DNA from: Oxytricha trifallax
Taxonomy: Eukaryota > Ciliophora > Spirotrichea > Sporadotrichida > Oxytrichidae
Direction of reading: 5' to 3'
NCBI GenBank assembly: GCA_000711775.1
Contig: ARYC01003315.1
Coordinates: forward strand, 1-64,000
DNA length: 64,000 nt
The translations under genes were made by a program, and so were the position numbers. Under the pieces are notes generated by a model. It was not told where the DNA came from and ran no database searches. It was given only the letters and a program-made list of their open reading frames with translations. Each line of letters opens with the position of its first letter. The stretch's first letter is position 1. Below are positions 23,719 to 37,900 of this stretch, piece by piece.

Positions 23719-25913
23719 TCACTGTTACTAGGTGGTACTCGCAATTTCAATAGAAACCATACCAAACAGTTTAATCAGCTATATAAAAATATAAAATTAG
23801 AAAAGACATGTTACCTCTAACTTTAACTAGATGGCGACTTAGTGTTTGATTTCTTCCTCTGTAAAACTCCTGAAAACCTATATTATAAATTTAAATTTTC
23901 AGTCTTTTCAATACCTCTTATCTTGATTCCTAGGTGAGGAAATTGATTTTCTTTTGATATCTCTCAAAGATATCTCTCAATTTATATAAATCAATTATTG
24001 AATGAAGTATAAAAAAATAAAATGAAATTATATGAATGCCTTCTCCAACTTGCCAGAGAGGTCGGGCTCATCATTTATATTTTATAAATGTATTTAAAAA
24101 TTGTTATCTGTTAATTTATGGGTGTCAAATTTTAATAAATCCAAATAAAATTATATAAATGTAAAATAATTCATTGATTAATTAGAAGATTTCTAACATT
24201 GTACTGCCCAGCTTAAAGATAAATAATATTAAATATTTTGAATGTTGTATGATTAATGATGAATCTTACTAAGGAAGCATCTTTTATCTTTTAGAAGATT
24301 GAAATAATTATAAAAATTAATGAATGAAATATAATAAAATAATACATTTATTTTAAAGATACCTTTCTTTCATGCTTTGATTGAGAGTCTACCTCGATGT
24401 GCATATCATCCTATTCGCCAGGTGCCTTCTTTACAGGATTGTCTTCGTCCAATACTCCAATGATTTTTATAAAATCAAAAAATTTTCATATATTTTGTGA
24501 TTTTACAGTTATATAATTAGTTTAAATGTCAATTAGAAAAATTAAAATATAAATATAAAAATAAATTATTATTTAAACAATTAATTTATTGGTAATGATT
24601 AAAATTGACACATCATCGGACTATAGTTTAAATAATCTGTTTATACTTATAAATTAAATGAATTAAATAAAATTATTTATTAAGAATTTTAACTTAAGCT
24701 ATAACAATAAATAAAACACATCTTTTGTAATCAAGTAAATGTAAAAGACTAAAAATAATGATCGACTAAATATAATTTATGAATTATATTCAAAGAAATT
24801 AACTTTCTAATTTATAAAAATAAGTTTATTAATAAGATATTAACTTAAAATTCAAGTTTAAAATATCAAATTACATTAAAGCTTAAATAAGTCTCATTCA
24901 TTTTAATTTGTTTGATATCAAACTTATAAAGAAATGTAAAAAATTTGATTAATTGTATGTAATAGTTTTTTTATATAAGTGATTTTAAGGAAATTCTTTT
25001 GGTCATAACCATATTTAACTAACTATTATTCAAACAAACTCATTAATTTTAATAAATTTGATTAAATGCATAGAAATTTTATATTTGTAGCAATTATTTT
25101 TAAGATAATAAATATTTACTAAGTATTGCCGATTTTAATAATATAAAAGATTGTTAATTAATGTAATCTCAATTTTCTTAGGAAAGAAAGCAATTTAACA
25201 GCTTAAAAACTTTGCATTTAAAAATGCTAATAATATAAAAATATAGGAAAGTATCTCAAATTATAAATATTAACAATGAATGTATAAGTCTTATTGATAA
25301 AAATAGGCTTGAGTGTTTATTTATTTAAATAATTGATAATTTAATTTTTTGTGAATCTCCTCGAGATGACAGAAGCAGTATCGTGCTAGTGCTGAAGAAG
25401 CACTAGCTCAAGAAATAATGACATATATACGGTATTTGCTATAAAAGTATTTAGTTTTAATAGCAATGAATATTTTACTTACTTAGAGAGTTAAGCGAGT
25501 GAGCCTGTTAGATTTAAAACTCAAAAATTTATTCTTGATTAAAGTTTAATAAATAATTCCTTTGAGGTAATATATTGCTCTTAAAAAAAATGATATTGAT
25601 TTTTTAGAGAAGTTAAAAATATTTTATTAATCTCAATTCCTTAATAAAACAACTTAATAATTCCACTTAATATTTTCGTAAATTATTAATAGATTGAGTG
25701 CTTAAATTAATTAAGGATTAAATTAAATTGTATTTTAAGTTGATTATTTTAAATTTGTAGGGTTATGATTTTTTTATCGTATCTGAAGCTCTGTGCAGAA
25801 TCTTTATAACAAATCTCTAGTCGTTTAACCATTTAGAGTAGCATATCATCAATGTTGACCACCACATCTTTGTTCTATGGTGGAGAGGTTTGTACAAATT
25901 GGCCAGCAAGCAT
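23719..25913 (-). CDS. Unrecognised host gene in several MDSs
   Basis: The ATG at 25913 opens MLAGQFVQTSPPQNKDVVVN, IDDMLLQMVKRLEICYKDS and FRYDKKI (25780-25913). Later blocks are KIIGVLDEDNPVKKAPGEQD and DDMHIEVDSQSKHERK (24365-24475), then DEPDLSGKLEKAFIQF (24030-24070). The end reads ENQFPHLGIKIR, then intron 23870-23914, SFTEEEIKHQVAIQLKLE, then intron 23779-23814, and LIKLFGMVSIEIASTTQQQ before TGA 23719. Both introns have GT-AG ends and keep the frame. Long AT-rich stretches between the blocks are IESs whose pointers I did not resolve; the block near 25360-25440 could belong to this gene in either orientation. I do not recognise the family; the protein is charged and lacks obvious membrane segments. 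Confidence 0.65.
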
Positions 25914-25969
25914 CTTTATATATCTTTAATTTAATATTATTGTTAAAATATAATTATAATGTTTATTTG

Positions 25970-28900
25970 TAATTTTAGCATTAATAAACAATTATTTTAT
26001 CAATATTAATCATAGTATATTCGGTTTCTTAAATAGATAATTGATAATAAGTGTAATCTTAAATAGATTCATTAAAAGTGTCTTATATCATATCATCATA
26101 TCTTTAGAAAAACCTACTAATAAACATAATAATATAAACTTATGAATATTTTATTATTCAATGGATTTGTATAAAAAATCTAAAAAGAATTTAATGTTAA
26201 ATTTAAAGTGGATATTACATTAAATGATTTATTTTAAGAAAAATTGAGGAAAAATATGCTATTCTTTATTAATTAAACATAATTAACACCACATTTTTTT
26301 ATAAAATAAGCAAAATAAGATATGTTATGAATACAAAGCTACTCATTTAAACAAAATAATAAAACTAATTTTTTAAGGAAATTTTATAAATTAATAATTG
26401 ATGAATTTCAGATTTACATAATATCTTATATTTTGTAATGTTATATAAAAACATAAAAAGAAGTAAATAATTATAAATAATTAAAATAATTGATTAAATT
26501 TTAAAACAGCTTTATTATCTTTTAAAATTTAATAACAAGATTGTAAAATCATTTAATTTTATGATATATCATAAAAATAAAGTGAATATAAATCTTTGGA
26601 GAGCTGACATTAAATTTCAATATTAATTTTTAAAAATTATATTTTTCTATTCATTATACCAAGAATAAAGAAATCAGAATTAATATTTTAGATTTTATTT
26701 ATTTTTTCAAATTACATGGAGTATTATTTAGTAGTGAAGAAATAAAGCATGAACTAATTAGTTTAATATTCAAATTGATCCTATTTTACTTAACATCTCA
26801 TATATCTACCATTATTCTAAAATTATACAATATGTATATTTTGATAAAATGCAAATATATATTCTATGATTTCTCTTAACATTAAAGCTATTCGTGTGTC
26901 TAATCGTAACTTATAGGTGCTTCAAATTAAATAATAATAATATTGTCATAAATAATATAATCGTTATTTGGGATGGTTATTTATTTTTGCTAAATTACTT
27001 ACAAAACTATTAGGAAATAAAGTCGCTAAATATTATTGGATTAAACAAACAATCCTGCTTAATAGTGAATCAATTGTATAAATTAGTTGATTATATATTA
27101 TTGCTAGAAATCAAATTTTAAGAACTTAATATACATTCCATTTTATTTTTTAATAAATAATCAACATCTATTAATTTTTTTATAATTATTTTATATATTA
27201 GCAATAACAAGAGTTATTATTTAATAAAAATAAGCATTAGAAATTCGAAATACAAATGAAGCTTGAGATTGTTTTAATGAAATGATTGGACATTTAATTT
27301 TAATAAAAAAGATAGAGAAGTTACTTATTAAATTTTTTAAAATACAATTTTAAATATGTAATATTTATTTTGAAAATAGATCTTATTTTCATTAAAGAAT
27401 ACTTGTGTAACAAAAAGAGAGATTGTTAAAAATATCAAATATATCAAGGGTTCATAAAGTACTACTTAGTTTTCTTATGATTTAATTTTTATATAAGAAT
27501 TAATATAATAATAATAAGATTAATGTTTATCATTTTCAATTTCTCATCATGAATCTAAAATAATATATTTATAAATGTATTTCAAAGGAAGTATTATTGA
27601 ATCCTCTTCAATATCACAAAGACTAGTCAGAGGTAGTTCCAAGCTTTAATGCCTACTAGATTTACAATTCCTATATTAGTATTTTATTTGATATATAAAT
27701 TTATTTAAACAAATTATTTAAAATTAATGATTTAAATAAATGTGACAGTATTTTCGAGGTCTAATAAGCGACTCATTATTATTTAAATGAGAAATATTCA
27801 AAAAAAAATCTATTAAAAACATTGCTAGCAATTTATCTATAATATTTTTACTTAATTAATTTTCTATACTTTTCCCGCTATATCTGAGTCTTATAATGAG
27901 TCATTATTTAACTCATTTTATTAGAAACTTTACTCATGTTTTTTTACAAATTAAATTTATCTATAAATGTAAAATGTATAATATTTATAATAGAAATGCA
28001 GGAAATTCAATAATTTCTTCAAAATTTGTTATAAAAATTATATTATTTTTATGTAATGAGTTCGATTCTGATTTAGAAGATTAATCATCTTAATGAGAGA
28101 CAGATTGACTAGAGCTCTAGTCATTTTCAAGTTACTATAGATTCAAAAACATAGGAATACTGGGGTCAATAGATAAATTTGGAGCTAAAGCGTTTAATTT
28201 GTTGTCTAATCTCATGGTACTATTTTATGCAATTTCTATTTTGATTTTCTATGAATTAATAAAAAATATTCTAATAATTTGTTTTAAATTTAATATGATA
28301 ATTTATAAATTTTATGAAGCATGTTGTTTTCTACCAAATGTACTAAGAACTGTATTATTTTAGTAATTATTAAATTAATTGTTCTACCCCTTTAGACTTT
28401 TGAGCTACCTCAATGATAATTTTTTAAAAAATCATATCTATCATATATTAATATTTTTATGGATGGTTGTTTTTAGGTAAAAATAAATACCAATAGATTA
28501 TGGGAAAATAAAATGGCTTGATTATAATTTATTGATTTAAATAAATATTAAGTTTGATTATCCTCGTTTAATTTATACTTTGCATAAGCGATAAATTTAA
28601 GCTTACTGATTGACTATATTCAATCCCCTTTTCCCTTGAATTTTTCATAATATTTTCAAGAAATAATTTTAGTGTATAATTTTTTATTGTTACCTCTTAT
28701 TAATTAATAGTTATTCTTGATTGCTATTCATATAGGATCTAAAATTATATATTTATATGAACTGAATATAATAACTATATTTTAATTTTAAATAAAAATC
28801 TTCTGATTATTAATAAGTGTTAATTATTTCCTTAAAATTTGATTTTATTTAAATTAAACAATTTACTAATAAAATGCATATTAAATAATATAATTTTGTA

Positions 28901-31900
28901 GTTTGTAGTTTTGTAGGAATAAATCCGAATTTATTAATTAATTTAACATAAAATATTATTTAATTAATTAGTAGCAGTTAATATTATCCAAACTTAAAAC
29001 AGGTTTAGTCATTCAAAATAAATTTCATAAATAGTTAAGATTTTTACCATAGACAACATTATTACTATTTTCCATCATGGTAGCAAGATAAATCTATTTA
29101 AATTTTTCGCATCAAAATTAACTTAATAAATCAATCACTATGATATTATAATTCCCTAGTTAATTCAATTTTATTGAATAAAATGATAAGTTTTTCAAGT
29201 CCAGCAAGGTGAGAATTCAGATTCTAACAAGTATTATGTTGTTTAGATTTTGACAATAGTTAACTATTTTAGATTGTTATCTATTTAAGTTAATTTCCTG
29301 ATTTAAATGTATTTGTAATATAAAATATAAGTTTGATAATATCTGAAGCGGGAATAATTGTACAATAATTTTCAAAAGTTTAATAGAATTATAAAAGCCA
29401 AGTTTATTGTTCATTTGATATTCCCATAAACATTATTTTTATTCTGATTTTTTTATATTATTTAATGATTAACAAAATAAATTATTTATCTCCAATAAAC
29501 CTTTCTATTATCATATATAATTTAATTTTGAAATTTATTCATTTATTTTAAATCTTAACAATTTATTTAATATTGAACTTTTGGAATCAACATTTTTATC
29601 CATATTACTATTTTTGCTTTTATTTGATAATTATCTTTTTGTATTTAGACCTACATGCCTGAATATATCTCATTTAGCTATAAGATTATTTTGAACTTCT
29701 CATATAATTATAATTGTATAGGCAAAAATAAGCCTCAACTCATGCAAAATATTTCCAAGACAACTTTCTCAAATCCAATAAAAACAGTAAGAATTGAAAT
29801 ATATATTTATTATGGAATTTTTCTTACTTTCCCTAAGTCAATGTTATTTTTACAATCTTTTTGATTTTTTACTTCTTCTATTAATGAGGTTTCAAATTTA
29901 ACAATGTAATTTGAATCTATCGGATATTCGCTTATAATTATAAAAATTATTTAGCTTATTAGTTTAAATTATTAATAAAATTAATTTATCATACTCTTTA
30001 TTTAGGAGTCCCTTCATCTTAGTATTAATTAATAGGGAAACGTTGATCTAAAAGTTAAAAATTACTCAAGTTTGTTGTTTTTCTCCGTACTTATTATTTT
30101 TAACTTTCAGATGTTTTATCATTTTTCAGCACTTTGGCACTATCATACTAATTTATTTTAAATCAATAAGAAGAAATAAAATTATATTAAATAAATAATT
30201 TTTTTCAAAGAGAAGGAATTTTAAATTCAATTAAACTTTTACGAAAAAAAGTTTTCTACACTGCACTATTTAAAATAATATATAATGAATAGTTGAGCTA
30301 TTTTTAATATCTGAGACTTATTATTATAAGATTTTTTCTCCCAAGATATAATACTAAGAACTAAAAATATTTAAATAAGATCTTATGAAATAAAGATAGC
30401 AATCGCAAATTGCAAATAATCTATAAATTCCTTACTAATATGCTCTAAATTTTATAAAACCTTATTTAAAATTTATCTAATACTTTTTTTATTGATTTTC
30501 AAATTAGTTTTTTTTTAAGCAATTTAAGTAAATTAATCTATAATAAATTAAACTACCATAATTTCTAATAAAATAAAAAATCTATCAATTGCTTTTTGTT
30601 ATCCAGAGTCGAGATTGAATATAGAGCCTTTTCTTAATGAAGTGAAGGCTCCCATAGAATTTATAATTTAAATATTTTTATTTAATCATTGATTTTAAAA
30701 TGAATCTTTAGTTTAAATCGGGGACTTAGATTTTGCATTACTATAATTAAAATTGATGGATTTACATGAAAATATAAAATAAATCTGATTTATAATATTT
30801 TTGAAATTACGATTAGTTGTAATAATATCATAGTAACTAGGTATATGAATCTCTTTATCAGAGGAATCTCTGTGCATACTATTTTAATTAGATTAACTGC
30901 GATTATATATTTAAAATCAAATTTAATAAGAATGCTTAAATTTTTAAAACTAAATGTATAAAGTAAATAATTGATTATTTGATAAACATGAACTTAAACT
31001 TGATTATTGAGAAAACAAATTTTCTATTTATCTACCTCTTTATTACTTATCGAGGCATTTGATATGAGCTATATTTTTTATAATATAAATTTAATATATT
31101 AAAGTAGAGCCTCTTGATACAAAACCCCAAAACCCTTTCAGTAGTTTGATTGAGTTTTTGATTGATAAAAGTAGACTATTAGTGCATACTTTATTAGGTT
31201 TTTAATAGGGTTTATGTAGGGGTTTAATATTTAAATATTAGTAATTTAAGTTAGTATATGCGAGGTTTGGGGTCAGTTTATGACAGTGAGTATATAGATT
31301 TATTGTTTAAGTTGCGATATGGATGTGATGAATATAGCGATCAACTCAAACCCATTCTAAATTATACGTCTATAGCAAGGCTCCTCCATAAATCTCCAGC
31401 AGCTGTGAGGTCTCACTGGCTATTAGCATTGAATTTAAAGAGATAGCATCTTAATTCTAAGCCTAAGAGACCTTTAAAATTTTAGCAGCATCATATTGAA
31501 TATCTTATTAATGATAAGACTCTTAAATACTGGGCTCATTTCTCTCTGGCCTAGAGGGCTGTGATGTTTCATCGCCAATTTCCTGAGCTTCACATATCTG
31601 CTTAATCGATAGCTAACATATATTAAAAGAACGGAATATCTTACAAGACAGTCAATCGCATTAAGAGAGTGATTGACTTTAATGTTCCATTTTATAAGAC
31701 TAATTTAAATTATATATTCGATTAAATGCAGAGGTCTTAAGAGCATAATATAAAGTTCATACACGCTGATGAGGCAGTATTTACATTCAATACCTTTATA
31801 TCAAGGTCTTGGTACAAGAGGTATAGTAATATAGAAGTTTATGACTAAAAGGTTAAGGTGTAAACTCATGCTATTCTAGGTGGATTAAGTGAAGATAGTG

Positions 31901-34900
31901 GCCTCGAGACTTATGTTATTCACCCTCGTTCTATAAAGACTGAATAATATATTAAGTTTTTGCAATATACTCAGAGATAAGTGCGCTGACTACTAAGAGA
32001 TTATTCTGTTCGTTGACAACTTGTCAGTTCATAAAACTAAAGACTCAAGGAAAGAATATGAAAGGCTAAATATAACACCTGTATTTAATGTTCCTTACAG
32101 CCCTCAGTTCAATGGAATTGAATTATATTGGGGGTTATTGAAAGGTCATTATAAGAAATTGCTGCTCTACCATCTGATGCATGATTTAAAGATAGATACA
32201 GTCGATTTTATTAAGAGTGCTTCTAAGAGAGTCAGCGATGAGAAAGCTAAAGTTTGCGCAAGAGAAGGGAGATTTTTTGTTTATAAATAAGTTTTAGATT
32301 TAAACGAATGAATAAGTTCACATATTAAATTTGCCCGTAAAGGGATTTGGCTTCTCTTTCTTTTCTTCCTCTTAAGGCTTGCTTGGGCCCATGTTTCTTC
32401 TCTTAGTGCCAGCCCCTGCATCTATGTTCATCTCGTCTGGCTTTTAGAAATCTTTGAAGAGTCTCTTACTCAATTCATGTTTTACTTGAGACTTTCTCTC
32501 TCTGTTAATTTGCTGCGCTCTTTCATCAAGTATATAGCAGTACCAGGTTTTTCTATAAAGTTAGAAGACTAAGCTTACTTGAGATGAAAGGATGCTTTTA
32601 AAGTTCCTACAGCCAGGTATCACTTATTTTAATACCTTGCTTCTCTTTTTCTTCAGGAGAGATGCTGTATCGTTTCTTGTGAGCTTCTTAAAATAACTTC
32701 ATTTAAGTACTCAGGTTTCAGAGTTGCAAGGACACCAAAGAAGAAGTTTCTCTCTGTCAACTTATTAGAGATTTGCAGCTTTGATGGAAGGTAGAGGGCA
32801 ACATCTGGATCACTCATAGCATCCTCATAGAGGTTTGTTACTGAAATTTCAGGGTAGTTAGGTATCTCTATCATCCTAATTTCATTAGACTTAAAAGCTT
32901 TTTTCTCTTCACTCAGTAAGGCTTTTAAGAATGAGATTTTAGTTCCCTCCTAAGTCGGCAAGAACAATCCAACTATAATGGATTTATTAATCTTACTTAA
33001 GAACAAACCTTGCTATACCAAATATCGATAAAGGTCCTCTTTACTTCGAAATTTTCCTATTAAATCTTGAGATTAAATTCTCTTCATTGCATCATTCATA
33101 GACTCCATCTTGCTTCCTCTTTCTAGAAATGTTAATGAAATTTAAAATTATGGATATCCATTCTAAGTTTATTAAAATCTTACTTCTAAATAGGGAGGAC
33201 CTACTGGAGGTCAACCTTGAAAAGATATGCGGAGAAGCATTGAAAAACTTGCTCCAAGTTATACAGATTGATTTCCATTTTTATCAATCTATTTCCATTA
33301 AATTGCTCCTAATAATAATTAATTATTTTAGGAGGTCCTTCAAATTAAGTTCAAACTTTATTAGGAGTTAAATTTTATGGTTAAAACTTAATTAGAAGCA
33401 TATTAAATTTAAAAAAAATTAATAACTTTACCTCCAAATTAAGTTCAAACTTAATTTGGAGGACCTCCTAGAGAAACAAAACTTCATTAGGAGTATATTA
33501 ATTTACTAAAATGTTTAAAATTCTCATAAAATAAGTCAACTTACAGTCTTTTTTGGATAGTTAATTTTCTTACCTCTCAGCAAAGAATCAACCAGAGTGT
33601 CTAATACTTTACTATTATAGTTTATCTCGGTAGATTTTATCATTATTTTAATAAAATTTATCAGCAAACTAAAATGAGCGCTAGCCTGTTAAGAAGAGCG
33701 GCATTACTTGGATCAAGTCAATAAAAGTAATCATTCCAGCAACCAAGAAAAGTAGAGAGACAGAGACGCTTGTACTCAGTGGGAGCCTACTTATGACAAC
33801 TTTGACCAGTCTAGCTTTGAGATTTAAATATAAATTAAGTAGAAGGTCATCATAGAAGCTGTGCAAATTGAAGAGGAGGTTAAACAACCCACCATATAGC
33901 ATTAATAAATACCAGCCAAAGTTGACTATTAATGCAAAGAATGCAATAAAGTTTTCCCTTACAAGTCAACTTATAAGAGACACTTGAGAGATATACACAA
34001 CGATATGCCAAGGTTATATCTCAAGCATTAAAAGAAAGATGGGAAGTATGTCTGTGAGTTCTGTGAGAAGCCATATTCTCATACTAGAGACCTCAAAGTG
34101 CACCTAAAGAAAAAGCACAATTAAAGTTTTGTCTTTATTCATGAACCTACAGGGAATAGATTCCTCTAAAAGAGAAGATCAAGAAACCCAGTGGAGTCTC
34201 TTAGAGTTGAAGTCTAGAAGTAAGTTAAAATGAAGAAAGCAGTCAAGAACTTTCCAGTCTCTGAGATCAATAAAATCATGGTTAAAATAGAGGCAATGAA
34301 GATTCCTATATTAAAAATTATTGACTTAGATTCTTGCCTAGAAAGCTACCTCACTCTTGAAGATAAAATAGAGAAGAGAGTCATTACTGATGACTAATAT
34401 GCTTACAAGATATATCCTTTCAATTACTTCCTTGCTGATGACAAGTTACAAATGGAATTTGCTAATGAATATTATGCTCTATAAAAGGCAAAGTTAAATG
34501 AGTGTAGGCATATCATCTAGCTTGATGCTACTTTACTTGGTAAAGATCATGTAGCCTTCAGGCTTCCATTACTAGAAATGACTTACAGAGAATTCTTATC
34601 TGACAATAGATGCCAAAGATAAATTAGCTAAACAGTATAGCAGATAGTTGAAGGAATTGAAGAGCTTCACAAGCTAGGTTATGTTCATAGAGACTTAAAG
34701 CCAGAGAACATCATGATGAACTTTTAGCCTCTTTGAGTTTATATTACTGACTTCAACAGAGCTCAAAGAGTGCAACCCTCTGCATAAGGAAATGTATACG
34801 GCACTCCTGGATATTTCACAGAGAGAGAGAATTGGAGAAATGAGACACTTAATGGGATATCTGGGCTCTAGAAGTAATAATAATAGAGAACGACATGCCA

Positions 34901-37900
34901 AGAAACGACTACTTTAGCTGCAGAGGTGAGAGAGATTCTAAGCAGAGAATCAAACGATATCTCCATAAAAATAAAATAAATGGAGGTCTCAGAGAACTTG
35001 CATACTCAACTATTATCAAGCCAAGCTAAGAGAATTAACAAACAATAGAAAAATAAAACATCAACTTAGAAAGATAAAATTCAGAGAACTGCCACATGAC
35101 TCTAAGCTTATGTTTGTATGAAATATTTAAAAACTCACTTGTTATACTCACCTAAAATACTAATATTTAAACAAAAAACCCCTACATAAACCCTATCAAA
35201 ACCCTAATAAAGTATGCACTAATAGTCTACTTTTTATCAATCAAAAACTCAATCAAACTACTGAAAGAGTTTTGGGGTTTTGATTATTTTAATCAATTTA
35301 TGTGGTTGTAATATTAGTATATCTCTATACTGACTAAACTTTTATCTAACTATTTAACTAAATAGCTACTTCCAAAGCCTCTTGGTCGGCTTTGAACCAA
35401 GGGTGCAATAATGCATCCCGAGGTGAAATTCGTTTTTTAGGATTTTTTTCAAGTAGCTTAAAGAGCAGATCTCTAGCTTCATTATATGAAAAAACAAAAT
35501 CATGTTTAATAAATATAATAAAAAATAATGTCATCAGAGACTCCTTGAATTAAATTAAATAAGAATATTTTATGGTTAAATTAAATATACGGGTAGTGTT
35601 TCCTAGATGGGAAGACTATAATTATTTTCTCAAAATTTAAAAATAGTTATGTTATTAATTTATAAAAATATAAAAATAACTTTTTATATATTTATTAAAA
35701 TTGGGAATTATCTTTATATCGATTTCCATAAGTTTTTATAACTCAATGATTCTATAAAAATAATTTGAAGAAAAAGATTTACTATCTACCCTCCAGTGAA
35801 TATCGACTATCACTAAAATATATTTTTAACTTTTTTAAATAAAAAGAAAAATACTAGAAATATATCATTATTCTTGAGTATACTGTGTAATATGGGTTAG
35901 ATTGCACACTTTATTGAGATATATTATATTTTCAGGTCCATTACAAATCCTAATATCTCATTAATTAATTAATTTTATTTATTGACATAGTTTATTATTA
36001 ATAAAATACCAATCAATAGGAAATTTAATTTATTACGAAATACAAAACTCTAATGAATTTAATATAACTAAATATAATTAGATTTAATAAAGATAAAAAT
36101 TTATTCAAAGAGTAAACAAAGCATTTTAGGTTTAATAATGTATTTATGAATAATGTAACATTTTATAAGCAATTTATTTGTCACCATTCTTAAATTAATT
36201 GTCTTTAAGTAAATGTAGATAGGTTGACTGTAAATTGAAATTACATCGATTGATCTGTAAATTTGTTTGATTTTAGGATAATTATGATGAGTATAATAGC
36301 TTGAGCAAAGTGTAAATGCTAAAACTATAAAGGCTTGTTAAACTTTATTTAAAAACAGAATAATCATTATACTAGTGTGATTTAAGTAAATTAAAGTAAA
36401 TATTATATAAGATTAGTGACTTAATTTTGATATTTTTGTGAAAGAAGCTTGGATTAATAATTACGTTTAGAAAGTATTTGAAAACTTATAAACCCATTTT
36501 ATCTTTAATCTTTTAATATAATGATTTGTTCTGTTGATTTATAAATTTAAACAACTTCTAATTTTGAATTATATATATTCAATAGTTTGAAGAATATTAA
36601 AAATGAAAAAGAAGTAATTTTGTTTAATGTGGAGCTTCTTGATGATCATATTTACTTTAAAATATAAGTAATTAGTTTATCAAAGGAAAATTAAATTCTT
36701 AAGCACATACTGATTTTCACATATAAGAACCTTTTCAAATCTAACTCCAATTAAATCCAAACAATAGTCTGAAAACATCAGACCAAATTAATTGATTTTA
36801 GGATTTAATGTGTAAAAATATCCTCTATTAATCCTAAAAAATAAAATTTAAACTAAAAAAAATGGTATTTTTGTTTTAATTACCATCATTTGAAAAGAGA
36901 TATCGGCCTGATATTAAATTAAACATAATGGATCCCAAACTAAATATGTCGACTTTGGTGTTATAATCTAAACCCTATAATATTTCAGGTGCTATATAGG
37001 TAGGTGTACCACATCTTTCTAATGTTTTTCCATCATTTCTAAGTGATAATAAAAATCTTTTAATTACCATTGCTTATTAGTTCTCAAATATAATTGAATC
37101 TTGCTCATTGAATTAATTTAGGTCTGTGAAATTTAATAACAATTTTATATCATTGGCATAGCTTAAAATAAGTTAACTTTTAACAATCTAACTGTATTAT
37201 TAATATTTGGTTTGATATTTCTTCATTTTTTGGTGTACTGCTCAATATTCAATTGAGAAGAATATTAAAATGGTTTAATTATTAGAAAAACACTATTTCA
37301 TAAATCTACTCAATATAATAATGCTTATATACTTACTATTAATACTAACTCATTTTATTTACATTTCTCGATTATTAAATATTTCTAGGTATATAAGAAA
37401 AAATTATATATATATATAAGTTCACATGCTAATCCGAAATCAGCAATCCTCAAATCATAAGAACCAGGAGCTTTGGAAGTCAGAAGGATATTGGCTAACT
37501 TTAAATCTCTATGCATAATGTTTTTATCATGCATATAATCGATGGCTAGTAATAATTAGGCCATGATTTGGTAAAAATTTTTAATTATATGAAAATAAAA
37601 AGATTAATATAGTGGTGCATGTAAATAATAAGATTGATAAATAAACTTATTTTTATTGTAGACAAAATTAGAATAAAAACCAAAGCAATTAAATTGAGAA
37701 ATACGCAAAATTTTTAAATGTTCGTACTTTTTATTAATTATATTTAAGTTTTTTCATTTATTTTGATAGGAAATAAACGATTGCTTAATTTATGATGTTT
37801 AATCAGTAAATAAAGTTAAAATAGAATAAATTATAAATTATCAAAATTTAAGGCAGTCTAGAAAAGTTCGTAAAAAATTATGGACTGCCTTAAATTAATT

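Larger units (their letters stand above)
31120..35282 (+). mobile_element. TBE-A: full-length telomere-bearing element (Tc1/IS630-type)
   Basis: 4163 bp bounded by inverted repeats of about 140 bp starting CAAAACCCCAAAACCC. Left flank ATA, right flank ATT; the empty site in K3 (CTTGATTATTTT) shows one ATT, so the target was a three-base A-N-T triplet. It carries the three TBE genes: transposase (+), 22-kDa-type gene (-) and zinc-finger/kinase gene (+). It interrupts K2 between codons of the block reading QIDQNNQEALLQ. It is closely similar to TBE-B and more distant from TBE-C. Confidence 0.93.

Noticed and set aside
27896-29864. Short plus-strand open frames (27896-28084, 29655-29864)
   Set aside because: They lie over K2 tail blocks and IESs that read on the minus strand and are conserved with K1/K3 in that orientation.
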